Shown here piece by piece: positions 5,731 to 7,195 of a DNA stretch of 7,195 bases (position 1 is the stretch's first letter; the number at the start of each line of letters is the position of its first letter). The stretch is from Verrucomicrobiota bacterium (GTDB taxonomy: Bacteria > Verrucomicrobiota > Verrucomicrobiia > Chthoniobacterales > UBA10450). The stretch is from positions 1-7,195 of the forward strand of contig QHPZ01000031.1 of the NCBI GenBank assembly GCA_003219225.1, written 5' to 3'. Made by a program: the position numbers and the translations under genes. The notes under the pieces are model-generated. The model was given only the letters and a program-made list of their open reading frames with translations, was not told the DNA's origin and made no database searches.

Positions 5731-6366
5731 CTAAGGTACCGGCGGCGGTGTCGGAACGTCCTTCTTTGCCTCCAGTTTCCAGACGCTGAGATAGCCCAGC
5801 CCGATTAGAAACGGAATCAAGCCGAATGACCATGCGCCGCCTTCCCAGTCGTTCACCGCGCCGAGCCAGACCATGAGGCCGATTCCGATCATCGTCCAAA
5901 TGACTCCGCGGCGCATATCGGAATGTTGACGCGCCGCGCGCGTCGGCGCCATGAGCAACTCTGCCGGCACCGGTTGCCCTTTTTCGACCATCATTCGGAT
6001 CGTGCGATGGCGCTGCCGGCTGGCCGAAAAAATGAACATTCCGGCAAGGGCGACGATTAGCACCGGCGCACCGAAAACCGCCAGCATGGTGATGCCGACG
6101 ATCGGAAACACTTCGGGTGGGATATCACTGGAATGCCCTTCGTCACCGTCGCCGCCGTCGATGACGATGCCATGATGGCGCCCAAATTTCTTTTCGAAGC
6201 GCTGGTGAATCCTGTCGGCGAGATCGCCTGAGGGCGAGGCGCTGACCGTGGCCGTTGGGGCGAGTGTCGCGCTCAGCGCAGGTGACGCGGTTTGCGCCGC
6301 CAACGGAAGTTGGGCAGATATCGCGAGCATCACTGCGGCGATCGAGAGAGGAAGTAATGTTTTCAT
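5731..6366 (-). CDS. Exported/membrane protein resembling DUF6249, first gene of the sigma cluster
   Basis: This 211-residue envelope protein has no known biochemical role that I can name. It has an N-terminal signal peptide (MKTLLPLSIAAVMLAIS, probable cleavage after LAA near residue 24), then an Ala/Thr/Ser/Pro-rich stretch (26-46). A charged segment with a Gly/Asp-rich patch GDGDEGH follows. The first TM helix is at about 87-113. A cytosolic-type loop with RHRTIRMMVEKGQPVPAELL comes next, and then two more helices (about 154-171 and 179-196). The IRxMVEKGQPxPxELL plus RRGxIxxxIGIG layout resembles DUF6249 proteins as I remember them. ATG 6366 is chosen over a TTG at 6396 because AAAGGA precedes it by 5 bases and the signal peptide starts there. 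It lies 9 bases upstream of the sigma gene in the same frame and probably belongs to the same signalling unit. Confidence 0.82.
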   Translation of the reverse strand: MKTLLPLSIAAVMLAISAQLPLAAQTASPALSATLAPTATVSASPSGDLADRIHQRFEKKFGRHHGIVIDGGDGDEGHSSDIPPEVFPIVGITMLAVFGAPVLIVALAGMFIFSASRQRHRTIRMMVEKGQPVPAELLMAPTRAARQHSDMRRGVIWTMIGIGLMVWLGAVNDWEGGAWSFGLIPFLIGLGYLSVWKLEAKKDVPTPPPVP

Positions 6367-6371
6367 ATTGA

Positions 6372-6421
6372 TCCTTTCCCTGATGAGATGCGCCAACCAG
6401 CCGGGTTGGATTCAGGGAAAG
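6372..6421 (-). promoter_or_regulatory. SD-sequestering hairpin in the leader of the sigma cluster
   Basis: On the minus-strand transcript, CTTTCCCTGA (6421-6412) is an exact 10-base complement of TCAGGGAAAG (6383-6374). The second arm includes most of the SD sequence AAAGGA (6377-6372), 5 bases before the start codon. The 28-base loop has an inner stem CCAACC/GGTTGG (6409-6404 with 6398-6393) with a 5-base loop. An alternative stem GAAAG/CTTTC (6430-6426 with 6421-6417) would compete for the first arm. The fold would hide the ribosome-binding site, as in RNA thermometers or protein/ligand-controlled leaders. Pairing is seen in the sequence; regulation is inferred. Confidence 0.55.
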
Positions 6422-6507
6422 CGCCCTTTCAACGAGAGCTGAGTTGACGGTGGGGCAAGACTCTATCGAGGCGACGAACACGCTGGATGTATTCGACGGC
6501 TCGGCCC

Positions 6508-6544
6508 ATTCGACTTCGCTCAGGGCAGGCGCCGCGTCGCCCTA
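6508..6544. repeat. Probable intergenic repeat fragment at the 3' end of aceA
   Basis: The stretch holding TTCGACTTCGCTCAGGGC, followed by GGCGCCGCGTCGCCCTA, resembles dispersed intergenic repeats that I recall from several GC-rich bacterial phyla. It contains the palindrome GGCGCC and an outer AGGGC/GCCCT pair (6522-6526 and 6539-6543). The latter touches the aceA stop codon. It could serve as the aceA transcript end. Only one copy is in the window, so repeat status rests on memory. Confidence 0.35.
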
Positions 6545-7195
6545 CCGACTTGCAAACTGCGCTTCTTCGGTAGAACCGCAAAGCGCTACGGTCGAACATT
6601 CGCCGCCCGCGATGATCCGGGCGACGGCGTCGAAATACCCGGCGCCGACCTCATGCTGGTGCTTGGTCGCGGTGTAACCGCGCTCAGCCGCCGCGAATTC
6701 GGCTTCCTGTAGTTCGGAATATGCCGCCATGCCGCGTCGGGCGTAGCCATGCGCCAGATTAAACATCGCATAATTTAGGGTGTGAAATCCGGCGAGAGTG
6801 ACGAATTGAAATCTATAACCCATCGCGGCGAGCTCGCGCTGGAACTTGGCGATAGTCGCGCTGTCGAGGTTCTTTTTCCAATTGAACGACGGTGAGCAGT
6901 TGTAGGCGAGCAGCTTGCCCGGGAATTCTTTGTGCACGCCCTCGGCAAACCGCCGCGCTTCTTCGAGATCAGGCTTACTCGTTTCGCACCAGACGAGGTC
7001 GGCGTACGGGGCATAACTGCATGAGCGCGTGATCGCCTGGTCGAGTCCGGCACGGACGCAGAAGAATCCTTCGTTCGTGCGTTCACCGGTGAGAAACCCG
7101 TGATCGCGCTCATCGGCGTCGCTGGTCAGGAGTGTGGCGCCGTTGGCGTCGCTGCGTGCGATGATGATTGTCGGCACGTCGGAAACGTCCGCGGC
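6542..7195 (-). CDS. aceA: Isocitrate lyase, C-terminal part (5' end outside window)
   Basis: Isocitrate lyase cleaves isocitrate to succinate and glyoxylate, the first step of the glyoxylate shunt used for growth on acetate or fatty acids. The frame is open from the window edge and gives 217 residues, about the C-terminal half of a ~430-residue enzyme. Motifs closely follow the E. coli type: VPTIIIARSDAN, FLTGERTNEGFF, AYAPYADLVWCETSKPDLEEARRFA (here SYAPYAD), the substrate-binding AYNCSPSFNWKKNL, FQFVTLAGFH, and the C-terminal TKHQHEVGAGYFD and GSTEEAQF. The catalytic KKCGH loop lies outside the window. The usual end after GSTEExQF is extended by Ala-Ser-Arg before TAG, which abuts a repeat-like stretch. 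The conserved ARTDA reads ARSDA here, a mild change. It is transcribed toward the sigma cluster with a 175-base gap to the next start. Confidence 0.97.
   Translation of the reverse strand, partial: AADVSDVPTIIIARSDANGATLLTSDADERDHGFLTGERTNEGFFCVRAGLDQAITRSCSYAPYADLVWCETSKPDLEEARRFAEGVHKEFPGKLLAYNCSPSFNWKKNLDSATIAKFQRELAAMGYRFQFVTLAGFHTLNYAMFNLAHGYARRGMAAYSELQEAEFAAAERGYTATKHQHEVGAGYFDAVARIIAGGECSTVALCGSTEEAQFASR

Noticed and set aside
6366..6396. TTG at 6396 as the start of the first sigma-cluster gene
   Set aside because: It lies inside the leader hairpin and lacks an SD. The ATG at 6366 has AAAGGA at good spacing and begins a normal signal peptide.
6422..6507. A sigma-70 promoter for the sigma cluster
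   Set aside because: A TTGCCC is present on the minus strand, but no acceptable -10 hexamer was found at 16-18 bases from it, so no promoter is annotated.

Overview
The window is a GC-rich bacterial chromosome segment with two blocks of genes facing each other. I recognise the proteins from conserved motifs; no database was searched. The gene order infB-rbfA-nrnA-truB-ribF is common in bacteria. The short intergenic repeats, the small coiled-coil/basic protein ending in a VWFS-type segment, and the sigma factor/membrane protein cluster together suggest a Verrucomicrobiota member, possibly a soil lineage near Chthoniobacterales. That placement is inference.

Left block, plus strand (1-4321): the 3' part of infB (initiation factor IF-2), rbfA (30S maturation), nrnA (DHH-family nanoRNase/pAp phosphatase), truB (tRNA pseudouridine-55 synthase without a PUA domain) and ribF (riboflavin kinase/FAD synthetase). 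This is a translation/RNA-maintenance operon with a flavin gene at its end. Three of its four junctions carry a different palindromic repeat: an inverted array of GTTACAAA-like octamers (infB/rbfA), a REP-like double hairpin bounded by CTGTAGCCAC/GTGGCTACAG (rbfA/nrnA), and an inverted array of AATGACG heptamers (truB/ribF). Only the nrnA/truB junction is a repeat-free overlap, with a strong Shine-Dalgarno (SD) sequence.

Right block, minus strand (7195-4381, read right to left): the 3' part of aceA (isocitrate lyase, glyoxylate shunt), then a tight three-gene cluster of an exported/membrane protein resembling DUF6249, an ECF sigma factor, and a small two-TM protein that is a candidate anti-sigma factor. 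The last gene is a small coiled-coil/basic protein whose reading frame appears broken. The leader of the first cluster gene can fold its SD into a perfect 10-bp stem, which suggests translational control of the sigma module.

Two genes near the convergent point, ribF and the small coiled-coil gene, each seem to have lost a short internal stretch with a frame change. In ribF the first strand of the FAD-synthetase domain is missing just downstream of the heptamer array. These are either real lesions or assembly errors. I found no RNA genes, CRISPR arrays, transposase genes or obvious defence system.
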